This document shows, piece by piece, positions 1 through 8,900 of a stretch of DNA of 19,234 bases. Source of the stretch: Baffinella frigidus (lineage: Eukaryota > Cryptophyceae > Cryptomonadales > Baffinellaceae); assembly GCA_026770585.1 (NCBI GenBank), contig MU646562.1, positions 292,209 through 311,442 on the forward strand. The letters are read 5' to 3'. The notes under the pieces were generated by a model. The model made no database searches. It saw only the letters and a list, made by a program, of their open reading frames with translations, and was not told the DNA's origin. Each line of letters begins with the position of its first letter. Position 1 is the stretch's first letter. Position numbers and translations under genes: made by a program.

Positions 1-172
1 AACCCTAAACCCTAAACCCTAAACCCTAAACTGTAAACCCTAAACCCTAAACCCTAAACCCTAAACTCTAAATCCTGAACCCTAAGCCCCAAACCCTGAG
101 CCCTAAACCCTAAACCCTAAACCCTAAACCCTCTAAACCTTAAACCCTAAACCCTATTTTTTTTATTTAAAT
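1..172. repeat. Telomeric CCCTAAA repeat array at the chromosome end
   Basis: The window starts with near-perfect tandem CCCTAAA units, the C-rich strand of a TTTAGGG-type telomere. This is the strand expected at the 5' end of a left chromosome arm. Variant units (CTGTAAA, CTCTAAA, CCTGAGC) appear from about base 31 and increase inward, ending in a short T-rich stretch near 155. Perfect units at the very edge followed by decay fits a telomere to subtelomere transition. An internal telomere-like array cut by the window edge is also possible. Confidence 0.85.
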
Positions 173-260
173 ATGACAGGAAACACTGAGCCCTGGACCC
201 TAAATATTAAATACTAAGTACTAAACCCTAAACCAAAAGTCTGAAGCTTGTACCCTAATA
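173..260. repeat. Degenerate telomere-derived tract
   Basis: Scattered CCCTAAA-like units (CCCTAAATA, TACTAAA) are embedded in otherwise unremarkable sequence between the telomere and the first PAL2 element. No gene is visible. Confidence 0.5.
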
Positions 261-362
261 GCCCTTAAGTGGGGTGGGGGTCAAAATTGACCGCCAAGAG
301 GTCCTAGGCAGGTCCTCGGGCCCTACGGTAGGGCGTATGAGTCTACTTGCCACTTAAGGGAT
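261..362. mobile_element. PAL2 palindromic element, copy a
   Basis: About 100 bp with inverted ends CCCTTAAGTGG and CCACTTAAGGG-like. Internally it has GTCCTAGGCAGGTCCT and a GGCCCTACGGTAGGGC palindrome. Four more copies lie within the first 1.8 kb. It has no coding capacity, so it is best described as a MITE-like foldback element. Confidence 0.7.
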
Positions 363-458
363 ACTCTGAGCCCTGCGCCCACAACACTGAAGCCTGAAGC
401 CTCACTCCGAACACTGAACACTGAACAGCGTACACTGAGCACTGTACTCTGAAAGCAG
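363..458. repeat. Degenerate CACTGAA-type heptamer tract
   Basis: Loose repeats of CACTGAA and CCTGAAG, variants of the telomeric heptamer, run up to an AAAGCAG acceptor-like site in front of a short exon D relic. Confidence 0.5.
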
Positions 459-480
459 GATGACTTTCAAAGAGAGGCGT
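459..480 (+). pseudogene. Exon D relic (5' end only)
   Basis: After an AAAGCAG acceptor-like site, GATGACTTTCAA resembles the start of exon D at 948 (GATGAAGTTCAA). The similarity stops after about 15 nt. It is a fragment of the same exon border. Confidence 0.4.
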
Positions 481-516
481 GTAGTTCACCGAATGGACCC
501 CTAGTGCCTGAACCCT

Positions 517-635
517 ACAGTGGTACCTCGCTCATAAGAACCCCCCCCCCCTAGGACCCTACAGTAGGCCTATCCCTAGGGCCCTACGATGGTCCTAGGG
601 GGGGGGGCAGTTTCTTATGAGCGAGGTACCCCTGT
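517..635. mobile_element. PAL1 palindromic element, copy 1
   Basis: Inverted ends GGTACCTCGCTCATAAGAA (523-541 region) and TTCTTATGAGCGAGGTACC (612-630) enclose poly-C and poly-G arms and a CCTAGGGCCCTAC core. It is a near-complete foldback with no reading frame. At least eight related copies follow in this window. Confidence 0.8.
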
Positions 636-656
636 AACCCCCAACCCCCCACGCAG

Positions 657-702
657 GATGAATTTCAACCCAGACGACGTCATGGAGGCTAACCGCTCCT
701 AA
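657..702 (+). pseudogene. Exon D copy, internally deleted
   Basis: After an ACGCAG acceptor, the frame reads MNFNPDDVMEANRS then TAA. It matches exon D at 948 in the first eleven codons and then loses about 12 nt and the end. It is probably a broken duplicate. Confidence 0.55.
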
Positions 703-822
703 CCCCCGAACCCTGCATACTCAACACTAAGCACTAAACCCTGCGGCACAAAATACAAAAAAGAGGGCATACCCTAGACACCAAACACTAAACACTAAAC
801 ACTAAACACTCAGCACTGTACA
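703..822. repeat. CACTAAA heptamer array
   Basis: Tandem CACTAAA units are clearest at 784-810, with ACCCTGA and ACACTAAG variants around them. The unit is 7 bp and one substitution from the telomeric CCCTAAA. No gene is visible. Confidence 0.65.
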
Positions 823-922
823 CCGTAAGTGGCGAGCTGGTCAAATTTGACCAGCACGAGGTCCTAGGCAGGTCCCAGGGCCCTACCGTAGGGCGTATGA
901 ACCTACTCCCCGCTTAAGGGAT
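823..922. mobile_element. PAL2 palindromic element, copy b
   Basis: Same structure as copy a: GTAAGTGGCGAG left end, the small palindrome GGTCAAATTTGACC, GTCCTAGGCAGGTCC, GGCCCTACCGTAGGGC, and right end CCGCTTAAGGGATAC. Confidence 0.7.
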
Positions 923-947
923 ACTGAGGATTGTACTCTGCGCGCAG

Positions 948-1020
948 GATGAAGTTCAACCCAGACGACGTGATGGAGGCAGCGCTACGCTCCGCGAAGA
1001 TCCCCGGCTCCAAATCGTAG
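948..1020 (+). CDS. Orphan terminal exon D of an unrecognised gene
   Basis: A GCGCAG acceptor (942-947) is followed by one spare base and then an open frame beginning MKFNPDDVMEAALRSA and ending ...PGSKS with TAG at 1018-1020. It looks like a last exon entered after the first base of a codon. Three degraded copies lie at 459, 657 and 1286. The chromosome end is less than 1 kb upstream and no earlier exon is visible, so the rest of this gene is absent here. The ATG could also serve as a start. The family is not recognised, and the final SKS is not a standard peroxisomal signal. It is probably an exon scattered by subtelomeric duplication. Confidence 0.5.
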
Positions 1021-1035
1021 ATCCCTCAAGTGCCC

Positions 1036-1136
1036 ATCCCTTGAGTGACCAACGGGCGAATAGTCGCCTGTGGAAGCCCTAGGCAGGTCCTAGGGCCCTA
1101 GTAGGGCGTATGCGCCTACTGGTCACTTGAGGGATA
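1036..1136. mobile_element. PAL2 palindromic element, copy c
   Basis: Inverted ends ATCCCTTGAGTGACCA and TGGTCACTTGAGGGAT frame the shared AGGCAGGTCCTAGGGCCC core. The extra ATCCCTCAAGTG just upstream (1020-1031) suggests a duplicated or nested left end. Confidence 0.75.
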
Positions 1137-1285
1137 GGGCGAATATTTTCGCCCGGGGGTCTCTACATTTCTGGGGGCAAGACATAGATGGGAGAGCGTT
1201 GTGGGGCACAGGCATAATAAAATGTACATGTAGCGATGCCGTACCCCTGCAGCGATGCCGTACCCCTGCCGCGATCTCGTACAGG

Positions 1286-1329
1286 CGTCATGGAGACGTC
1301 CCTGCGCGAAGATCCCCGGCTCCAAATCG
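1286..1329 (+). pseudogene. Exon D relic (3' part)
   Basis: GTCATGGAGACGTCCCTGCG and the following GAAGATCCCCGGCTCCAAATCG align to the second half of exon D. The stop codon is lost (TCGCAG instead of TCGTAG) and the first half is missing. A PAL2 copy follows directly, as it does behind the intact exon D. Confidence 0.55.
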
Positions 1330-1332
1330 CAG

Positions 1333-1436
1333 ATCCCCTAAGTGGCCAGGAGGTCGAATTCGACCCCCAACAGGTCCTAGGCAGGTCCTAGGGCCCTACG
1401 GTAGGGCGTCTGAGCCTACTGGCCACTTGAGGGCTA
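1333..1436. mobile_element. PAL2 palindromic element, copy d
   Basis: Left end CCCCTAAGTGGCCAGGAGG, small palindrome GGTCGAATTCGACC, GGCCCTACGGTAGGGC core and right end CTGGCCACTTGAGGG. It is the same family as the copies at 261, 823, 1036 and 1665. Confidence 0.75.
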
Positions 1437-1497
1437 TCATAGATAGAGTTTTCGTCGTCCAAGTGCGGCGAAGACATAATAAATGTACCAGAGAAGC

Positions 1498-1577
1498 GAC
1501 TGCTACGCGTGGCGTGCAGAGAGGTAACGGAAACTCGGGCCTTTCCTGCTCGAAAGTCCCTTCGTAGCCCGCTGTGT
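1498..1577. repeat. Dispersed repeat R3 (inverse copy at 15537)
   Basis: The stretch containing GGTAACGGAAACTCGG and TCGTAGCCCGCTGTGTGG matches the reverse complement of 15537-15605, with substitutions in the middle. It is non-coding as far as I can see. The two copies are 14 kb apart in opposite orientation. Confidence 0.6.
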
Positions 1578-1664
1578 GGCTCTCGCCCCGAGGCAGTGAA
1601 TTCCCTTTCCCCTTGACTGACACTCCACTCCATCAAAGAGCTCCAACAGCTCCCGAGGCGGGCC

Positions 1665-1768
1665 TATCCCTTAAGTGGCGAGGCGGTCAAATTGTCCGCC
1701 AAGAGGTCCTAGGCAAGTCCTAGGGCCCTACTGTAGGGCGTGTAAGCCTGCTGGGCACTTACGGGATA
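1665..1768. mobile_element. PAL2 palindromic element, copy e
   Basis: Inverted ends TATCCCTTAAGTGGCGAG and GGGCACTTACGGGATA with the GTCCTAGGCAAGTCCTAGGG core. It abuts PAL1 copy 2, so the two families sit side by side. Confidence 0.75.
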
Positions 1769-1884
1769 GGGATACCTCGCCCACAAGAAACCGCCCACTC
1801 CCTAGGAACCCCATAGGGCCCTAGGCTTAGGCCTGCTGTAGGGTCCTAGGGGGTGGCGCTTTCTTGTGAGCGAGGTACCCCTGT
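1769..1884. mobile_element. PAL1 palindromic element, copy 2
   Basis: Ends ATACCTCGCCCACAAGAAA and TTTCTTGTGAGCGAGGTA enclose CCGCCC...GGTGGCGC arms and a CCTAGG-rich core. The paired changes (CATAAG to CACAAG on the left, CTTGTG on the right) partly keep the stem. Confidence 0.75.
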
Positions 1885-1974
1885 ATCCCACGCTACGAGG
1901 ATACTTCAACTCGGCGTCGCAAACTAATCTCTGAACCCCGGACCCTAAACCCCAAACCCTAAACCCTGTGGGGT

Positions 1975-2115
1975 ACAGGGGTGCCTCGCTCATAAGAACC
2001 CCCCCCCCCCCTAGGACCACCGTAGGGCCCTAGGCACAGACCTACTAGCCCTATGCCTAGGGCCCTAAGGTTTTTCTAGGGGAGGAACGGTTTCTTATGA
2101 GCGAGGTACCCCTGT
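1975..2115. mobile_element. PAL1 palindromic element, copy 3
   Basis: Left end ACAGGGGTGCCTCGCTCAT and right end ATGAGCGAGGTACCCCTGT. It is slightly longer than the other copies because of an extra CCTAGGCACAG stretch in the core. Confidence 0.75.
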
Positions 2116-2165
2116 ACCCTCGGCAATCCCCCTCAACGTGCCACTGACCGTTTTCAGAATCACCG

Positions 2166-2190
2166 CTTCTTATGAGCGAGGTACCCCTGC
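2166..2190. mobile_element. PAL1 solitary right end
   Basis: TTCTTATGAGCGAGGTACCCCTGC matches only the right arm of PAL1. The left arm and core are absent, so this is a truncated copy. Confidence 0.6.
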
Positions 2191-2234
2191 AGGGTTTAGG
2201 GTGTAGGGTGTAGGGTGTACGCCCTGTAGGGTGT
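2191..2234. repeat. TGTAGGG heptamer tract
   Basis: A short run of GGGTGTA units separates two PAL1 copies. It is a 7-bp variant of TTTAGGG. Confidence 0.6.
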
Positions 2235-2353
2235 ACAGGGGTACCTCGCTCATAAGACACCGCCTCCTCCTAGGAACCGACAGTAGGGCTATGCCTAGGG
2301 CCCTACGGTGGTCCTCGGGGGGGGTCAGTTTCTGATGAGCGAGGTGCCCCTGT
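2235..2353. mobile_element. PAL1 palindromic element, copy 4
   Basis: Left end ACAGGGGTACCTCGCTCATA, CCTAGGGCCCTACGG core and right end TGATGAGCGAGGTGCCCCTGT. Confidence 0.75.
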
Positions 2354-2362
2354 AGGGTGTAC

Positions 2363-2414
2363 CCCAGTGGAGGGGAGACTCGTCGCCCGTGAAGTCCTCG
2401 CGCCCGTCGGGGTA
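2363..2414 (-). pseudogene. Exon E relic downstream of gene 1, truncated
   Basis: Minus-strand translation contains YPDGREDFTGDESPLHW, close to YPDGREGFTGDAEFPLHW of exon E at 3269-3348, and ends at the same GTACAC donor. The 5' part of the exon is missing, and the homology stops where a PAL1-type sequence begins (TACAGGGG). It lies downstream of the gene 1 stop codon, so it is a relic. Confidence 0.6.
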
Positions 2415-2420
2415 CAGGGG

Positions 2421-2533
2421 TACAGGGGTTACTCGAAATTAATAACCGCCCCTAGGGTGGTCCTATGATCCTAGGGATAGCCTACCGTAGGACCCTAGGG
2501 AGGTGCGTGTTCTTATTCGCGAGTAACCCCTGT
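2421..2533. mobile_element. PAL1-related element with different tips
   Basis: Ends CAGGGGTTACTCGAAATTAA and TTATTCGCGAGTAACCCCTG pair with each other but replace the usual TACCTCGCTCATAAG with TTACTCG-AATTAATAA. The CCTAGGG core is retained. Both arms changed together, which suggests a separate subfamily. A TTACTCGCGAATAAG relic also occurs at 3371. Confidence 0.65.
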
Positions 2534-2643
2534 ACCTCGCTCATAAGAAACCGGACTCCCCTAGGACCCTACAGTAGGTCTACCCCTAGGGCCCTCTGGT
2601 GGTCCTGGGGGGGGGGCAGTTTCTCATGAGCGAGGTTCCCCTG
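2533..2643. mobile_element. PAL1 palindromic element, copy 5
   Basis: Directly abuts the previous element. Left end TACCTCGCTCATAAGAAACC and right end TTTCTCATGAGCGAGGTTCC, with the usual core. Confidence 0.75.
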
Positions 2644-2940
2644 CACGCACGGAACGTCTCTTGATGTGATCCGAAAGGAAGCATGGCCTTTCTACAGAAC
2701 AAGTTCCGGTGTCCGCCTATGTTGGGAGCTCGAAGAACCTGAAAGGACCTTGAGGACGCCCCGAGGCAGCGGTGGAGCCATTCATGGTCTTCCTCACGCG
2801 ATTTCCCGTTCCTTTACTGAGAGACCAACCAACCCCAGGCCCCTGAAACAGGCAATGCACCACTCTCCTGGACCGAAGCTTGGGTCTTTGGCCAAGAGCT
2901 CCCTCGGACCCCACGCGAGTGCGCGCAGATGTGACAGGCT
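2644..2940. other. Unclassified non-repetitive segment (3' flank of gene 1)
   Basis: About 300 bp without heptamers or palindromes. Frames of 83-92 codons are open on both strands, but none shows splice borders, recognisable motifs or a duplicate elsewhere in the window. It probably contains the 3' UTR and downstream flank of gene 1. I see no clear polyadenylation signal. Confidence 0.4.
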
Positions 2941-2972
2941 CTAGCAGTCCTGGATGGCGATGTTGCACGGGC
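2941..2972 (-). CDS. Gene 1 terminal exon T
   Basis: After the acceptor CCAG (complement of 2973-2976), two bases complete a Gly codon, followed by PCNIAIQDC and TAG. The two Cys and the short hydrophobic run fit the Cys-containing C-terminus of exons C and E. The phase matches exon E, which ends one base into a codon. The exon is very short, so the evidence is the acceptor, phase and stop together. Confidence 0.45.
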
Positions 2973-5900
2973 CTGGTTCAGGGTTCAGGGTTTAGGGTGT
3001 AGGGTGTAGGGTGTAGGGTGTAGGGTGTAGAGTGCAGGGTGTAGAGTGCAGGGTGCAGGGGGTAGGGGGTAGGGTGAAGGGTGTAGTGTTTAGGGTTTAC
3101 GGTGTAGGGTGTAGGGTGTAGGGTGTAGGGTGAAGGGTGTAGGGTTTAGGGTGTAGGGTGTAGGGTGTAGGGTGTAGGGTGCAAGGTGTAGTGTTTAGGG
3201 TGTAGGGTGTAGGGTGTAGGGTGTAGGGTGTAGGGTGCAGGGTGTAGGGTGTAGGGTGTAGGGTGTACCCCAGTGGAGGGGGAACTCGGCGTCGCCCGTG
3301 AACCCCTCGCGCCCGTCAGGGTACACGCGGAACGGCGTCTCGTCGCACCTGCATTGCCGTTGGGGTTAGGGTTACTCGCGAATAAGGACACGTTCCAGGA
3401 CTAGGCCTACCCACACGGTTCCGAGACGCACTGGGATCAGGGTACAAGAGTCTCGTCGCACCTGGGATCAAGGTGCTGGCTTCAGGCTTCTCTCTTTTGA
3501 GCTGTTCTCTCTTATGAGCTGTATGCACCCCCACCGAGGCTGTGTCTGAGCAGGACCTAGAGAGCTTGCATGTGCACTCTACCCGGTGTGTACCAAGGGA
3601 GACAGCCCCGCCCCCAGTTACAGGGGTACCTCGCTCATAAGGAACCGCCCCCCCCCCTAGGGCCCTACAGTAGGCCTTTTCCTGGGGGGGGGGGCGCTTT
3701 CTTATGAGCGAGGTACCCCTGTACCGTTCAGGTGTTTTGTCAGGGTTCAGGGTGTAGGGTCTTTAAGGTTGTAGGGTTTGGGGTGTAGGGTGTAGGGGCT
3801 GGGGGTTAGGGTGTAGGGTGTGGGGTCTTGTAGGGGTTTAGGGTTTAGGGTTTAGGGTTTAGGGGTTAGGGGTTAGGGGCTAGGGGTTGGGGTTAAGGGT
3901 TGAGGGTTGAGGGTGTAGGGTCTAGGGGGGCACCACGCCCGGTTACTTGGGCTGGGTCTGCCGTCCTCCACCGCGACGCGTGCCACGCTATTTATGCTCT
4001 ACTGTGTACGCTTCGGGGTGCAGCGTCTCTACGGGAGCCCACACTCGAAGAGCGTTACAATATATATATATATATATATATATATAGCCCACACTCGAAG
4101 GGGGTTGGGCTGACCAGGAGCCCAGGCACTTGGGCTGGGTCTGCACGCCGGCCGACGTCGCCAAGCCTTCAGGGGGGTTACAGTGCAGGGTGTAGGGTCT
4201 TTGGGGGTGTAGGGTGTGGGGTGTAGGGTGTAGGGTGCAGGGTGTAGGGCGTAGGGTGTGGGGTGTAGGGTGTAGGGTGTAGGGTGTAGGGTGTAGGGTG
4301 TAGGCGTAGGGTCTTTTCGGGTTTAGGGTCTTTCAGGGCTTGGGGTGTGGGCTGAATGGTGCAGGGTTCAGACTTTTGAGGTTAAGTTTTATCGGACCCA
4401 CCACGCGCCCGCAGGGTTCAGGGTTAAGAAACGCCCACCCCCCTAAGATCACCATAGGGCCCTAGGCACAGGCCTCCTGTAGGGTGCCAGGGGGGGGCGG
4501 TTTCTGACCAGGCGCCCGGGCACTTGGGGTCGGTCTGCACGCCGTCCGACATGGCGTGGCGCCCCGCCGGGAGGCTCCGCGTCTCCAGCCCCAGCGCCTG
4601 CAGCCGCCCCTGCGCCTGCCGCCGCCCCCCTGCGGATCCCTGCTGTTTCAGGGTGCTATATCCCTGCATCCCTGCTAGCGCGCGCGCACCGCGAGTCAAG
4701 AACGGTCGCTCCTCCAGGCCCAGCGACTGCAGCCACACGAGAACGCTAGCGGGGCCTATTTAAAACCGATGTGCTTTTAAAAGTGGGCATTTGTGTAGTA
4801 ACTTTCGTTGATTGGTCACGTAACTATCCATATATTGCACAGTCACGATGTTGGAACACCTTATCCTGGTACAAATATGTACAACCCCACATGTAAAAAG
4901 GTTCCTCCAGCATTCTCGACTGCAGGCCCCTGAGGATGGCTGGTGTTGAGACTGCATTCCAACTAGCGCGGGCGCAGCGCTTACAACGAGCGCTAGCTCC
5001 GCCGGCAGGCTCCACGTCTCCAGCCCCAGCGCCTGCACCCGCCCCTGCGCCCCTGCGGCTGCCTGGTGTTCACACTACATCCCTACTAGCGCGCGCAGCG
5101 CTCGTCAAGAGCGAGCGTAGCTCTTCACGATCAGTCTGGGCAGGCTTCCCTGGTGCTAACCCTGTCCCGGCCCGGTGCAAACCCTGTGCGGTTCAGTCAA
5201 CCGCAGAACCCCTCCGCGCCTCCAGCCCCAGGGACTGCTGCCGCCCATGGGCCCCTGCGGATGGTTGGGGGTGAGGGGCGGGGGGGTCGGGGTTCGGGTT
5301 GTGAGGTAGGCTACGCTGCCCCAGGCCCACCACGCCAGGATGATCGAAACATCCACTTTTGACATCTTTCCAGGGAAATCCCTTGAATTCTTACGTCAAC
5401 CACGTCAGATCTTACGCGGATAAGGCGTCGGTTTCCCTCCATCAATCTGGCGTGGCAGGGACTGGACGCGCACGGTTGGGGGTGACCACCAACCCTCACG
5501 GTCGGACCAAATCGACGATTGTTTTGAGCTATTTCCTTGGGACAGAGGGGTCGAATCCGACCCCTCCGTAGGGGAAATCCGAGATCTTAAAATTGACGAG
5601 TTGGTCCTCCTTGGGCTTGCGCGCCCAGCCGAAGCAGCCGCCGCTGGCACCCAACCTCCCGAAATCCTCGGTTTCCCTCCCACAAGCCCCAGAAACTCCA
5701 GTGCAAACAGGTCAAATGTCAAAACGGTCAAACGTTTTTGTTTTCACAGCTGAGATTCGCGCGGCACCGGCGGCCGCGAGGCGCGTCGCCTTGGGCGTGC
5801 GCGCCCCCTACACCCTATACCCTACACCCTACACCCACCCAGCCGCCTATCGGAGCTATTGGCGCTTCAATGAACGTCATTCAGCAGCACGCACGTGTCT

Positions 5901-8900
5901 GCTGCCGCCGCGCCCAGCCGTAGCCGCCGCCGCCGTAGAGAAGCTAATGTACCCCTACACCCCTACGTTTTTTTAGGGTCGCTCTTAGGGTTTTTCAAGG
6001 ACTCGGTACAAAACTTACGATAAAATGTTAGGAGGGTTTTGGTGGTACCGGCGGCCGCGAGGCGCGAGAACGTCGCCTTGGGCTTGCGCGCCCAGCCGTA
6101 GCCGCCGCCGTTCGCGCCTGCGTTCGGGTTGAGGGTTGAGGGTGTGCACTCGGTGGGCTACGAGGGGTTCGTTGACCCCAGATTCCGGGGTGTTACGTGA
6201 CCAATTTGCATTAGAAAAATCCTGAAGTTAATTGTATTCAGGTAAGTTGACTTTTGATGAAAGGTTCGTAGTCCACCGTGTGGAGGGTTTCCGCTCAAAA
6301 GGCTACGAGGCGCGCCAGCCCCGGAAATCCGGTGTAACGTGACCAACCGTTGCTGACTTTTGGCGTGTTTCCTAAGAAACAATCCAATAATTGAATTTGG
6401 GAACGTTCCCCGTAGTGTTCTGAGTGGTGGTGTGGGGTTGAGGGTTTGGGGTTTAGTGTCCAGGGTTTGGGGTTTAGGGTTTAGGGTTTAGGGTTTGGGG
6501 TTTAGGGTTTGGGGTTCCGTTGACACGCGGAGAGTCGGGTGGCGGGTCATTCCACACCGCGACCCCCCCCACCGCAACACCTCAACACCTTAAACCGTCA
6601 ACACCTCGACAGCCCACCACCCCACCACCCCACCACCCCACACCGCAGCACCGCAACACCGCGACACTGCCGACACCCACCCACCCCCCAACACTCCCAA
6701 CACCTCACACTCCAACACCCAATTCGGTAGGGGGTGGGGGGGGGGCAGCGTAAGCGACGTTAATCCCCATCCACGACTTCGCCTTGTTCCAACACCAGTG
6801 GGGGGGGCGCGGAGAAAGGCAGGCAGACAGGAAAACAGGGTGGCTTTTAGGGGTTGGGGTGGGACCAGCGTAGGCGACGTTGGTCCCCATCCACGACTGC
6901 GCGTTGTTCGACGGCTGCCCCAGCGCGTTCTCATTCGGGTACGGCACCTGCCGGAGCAAACGAGACTCAACATGTAGTTATATAGCCTGTACATCTATTG
7001 TACGGCCCGTTCCTGGTACAAAACCGAAGGGACGGGGCGCTGTTAAAGTCGCGCGCCACCCGGGCCGGTTCATGACTGGGTACGGCACCTGAAATACCGA
7101 AATTCAACGTTGGAGGAGGACTTATTTGGACGCGACTCACTACAAAACCTTCCGATAGATGGCTTACAGTAGATGGCTCTTGCAATAGATGGCTCTACAC
7201 GCCATTATTTCATATAATTATGGTAGTGTTGTTAAGTTGTTGGACGGCCCACACGAGGCCACCCATGCGAACAGAACAAATGTCTATTTTATGGGTGGCC
7301 TCGCGTGGGCCGAATTATGGTACTGTTGCCTGGATTCGGGAAACAATCATGGTAGTGTTGTTAGGTTGTTGGACGGCGGCCCCAGCGCGTTCTCGTTTGG
7401 GTTAATCCGGGAACAAGTATTTTTCTTTTAAAAACTGGCAATGGAAATTACTACACAACGGGTCACGTCCGAAGCAATTGTGTAGTAATTTCCGCGCAGA
7501 TTTTTTGAAGAAAAATACTTGTTCCCGGATGAGGGTACGGCACCTGCATTATGGTTGAGGGTTGAGGGTTTGGGATTGAGGATGCAGGGTTTAGGGATGC
7601 TGGTTTGGTTTCTGGGGGCTGCAGTAGATCTCCACGCAGGAAGCCAACTTTCTGACAAGAGAAGCACGCATTTGGACGTGACTCGGTACAAAACTTACAA
7701 TGGATCGCTGTGCAAGCCATTTAAAACACTGGTTGCAATGTTTTGTACCAGAGCCACGTCTAAATAACTCCTAAGTCCATGTGTTGACTTTCGGCGTTAA
7801 CCTCAGTGGAGCGAAATACTTAGCCACGCAGGGCTCTATGGGGGGTATTTCAAAAGTCAATTTTCACAGGTTTTTTTAGACCGCGACAGAGCTAGGCTAC
7901 CTACCCGGGAAGCTGAGACGGCACCTGGGGGTCATAGCGGAGCGAGCGCATCGGCGCCCCTAATCCATCATCCCTAATCCATCATCCCTGTACCCCTGAA
8001 GAGTCTAGGGTCTGACCTGGGTGTCGTAGCGCAGCGAGCGCATCGGCGCGAGGTTCAGCGTGGGCTTGCGCGCCCACCCGTAGCCACCCCCGTTGGCACC
8101 TGCATTAGGGTTTAGGGTTTAGGGTTTAGGGTTAAGGGTTAAGGGTTAAGGGTTAAGAGTTTAGGGTGCAGGGCAGGGAAGGGCAGGGCAGGGCAGGGCA
8201 GGGCCAGCCGTAGCCGCCGCCGTTGGCGCCTGGCGGTTGGTTTCGGATTTGGGGTTTGGGACTTGGGGTTTAGGGTTTAGGGATTAGGGATCAGGGATTA
8301 GTGTTTGGGCATTAGGTTTGGGGTTTGGGGTTTGGGGTTTGGGGTTTCGGGTTAACACCACATCACCCCACCCCACACCACACCGCGGCAACACCTCAAA
8401 CCCCACAGCCCACAGCCCACACCCCAACACCGCACCTCCCCACACCTCATCACCCCACCGCTCTCGAGCGGGACGGGAACAACTGCAAGGTTTTTTTAAA
8501 AAGTGCACCTGAACTCAGGTCCAGATTCTGGACCTGGAGTTTCAAAATGTTCCGAGCTCGACCGCATCTCCCCACACCACAACACTCGAAACACGAGTGG
8601 GGGGGGGTCGGGCCTCACCCGAAGAAAATGGCAATATCCAGCTTGGATTTGATCCACCTGAGGGGGTTTCGGGTTGGGGGGGGGACCAGCGTAGGCGACG
8701 TTGGTCCCCATCCACGACTGCGCGTTGTTCGACGGCTGCCCCAGCGCGTTCTCATTCGGGTACGGCACCTGCCGGAGCAAACGAGACTCAACATGTAGTT
8801 ATATAGCCTGTACATCTATTGTACGGCCCGTTCCTGGTACAAACCCAAAGGGACGGGGCGCTGTTCAAGTCGCACGCCACCCGGGCCGGTTCGTGACTGG

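Noticed and set aside
948-1020. Peroxisomal targeting signal at the end of exon D
   Set aside because: The final residues are SKS. The standard signal ends in Leu or Met (SKL-like), so I do not claim it.
261-2643. Regularly spaced palindromic repeats resembling a CRISPR array
   Set aside because: The units are about 100 bp foldbacks with variable spacing, no short identical repeats with unique spacers and no cas genes, next to a eukaryotic telomere.
2666-2968. Frames of 83-92 codons on both strands
   Set aside because: No splice borders, no motif and no duplicate elsewhere. The only supported coding piece is the short terminal exon at 2941-2972.
7070-7100. tRNA-like T-arm (CCGGTTCATGACTGG) in the duplicated block
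   Set aside because: No acceptor stem, D-arm or anticodon arm can be formed around it, and the GGTTCATGAC loop does not fit the T-loop rule. The similarity is limited to a few bases.
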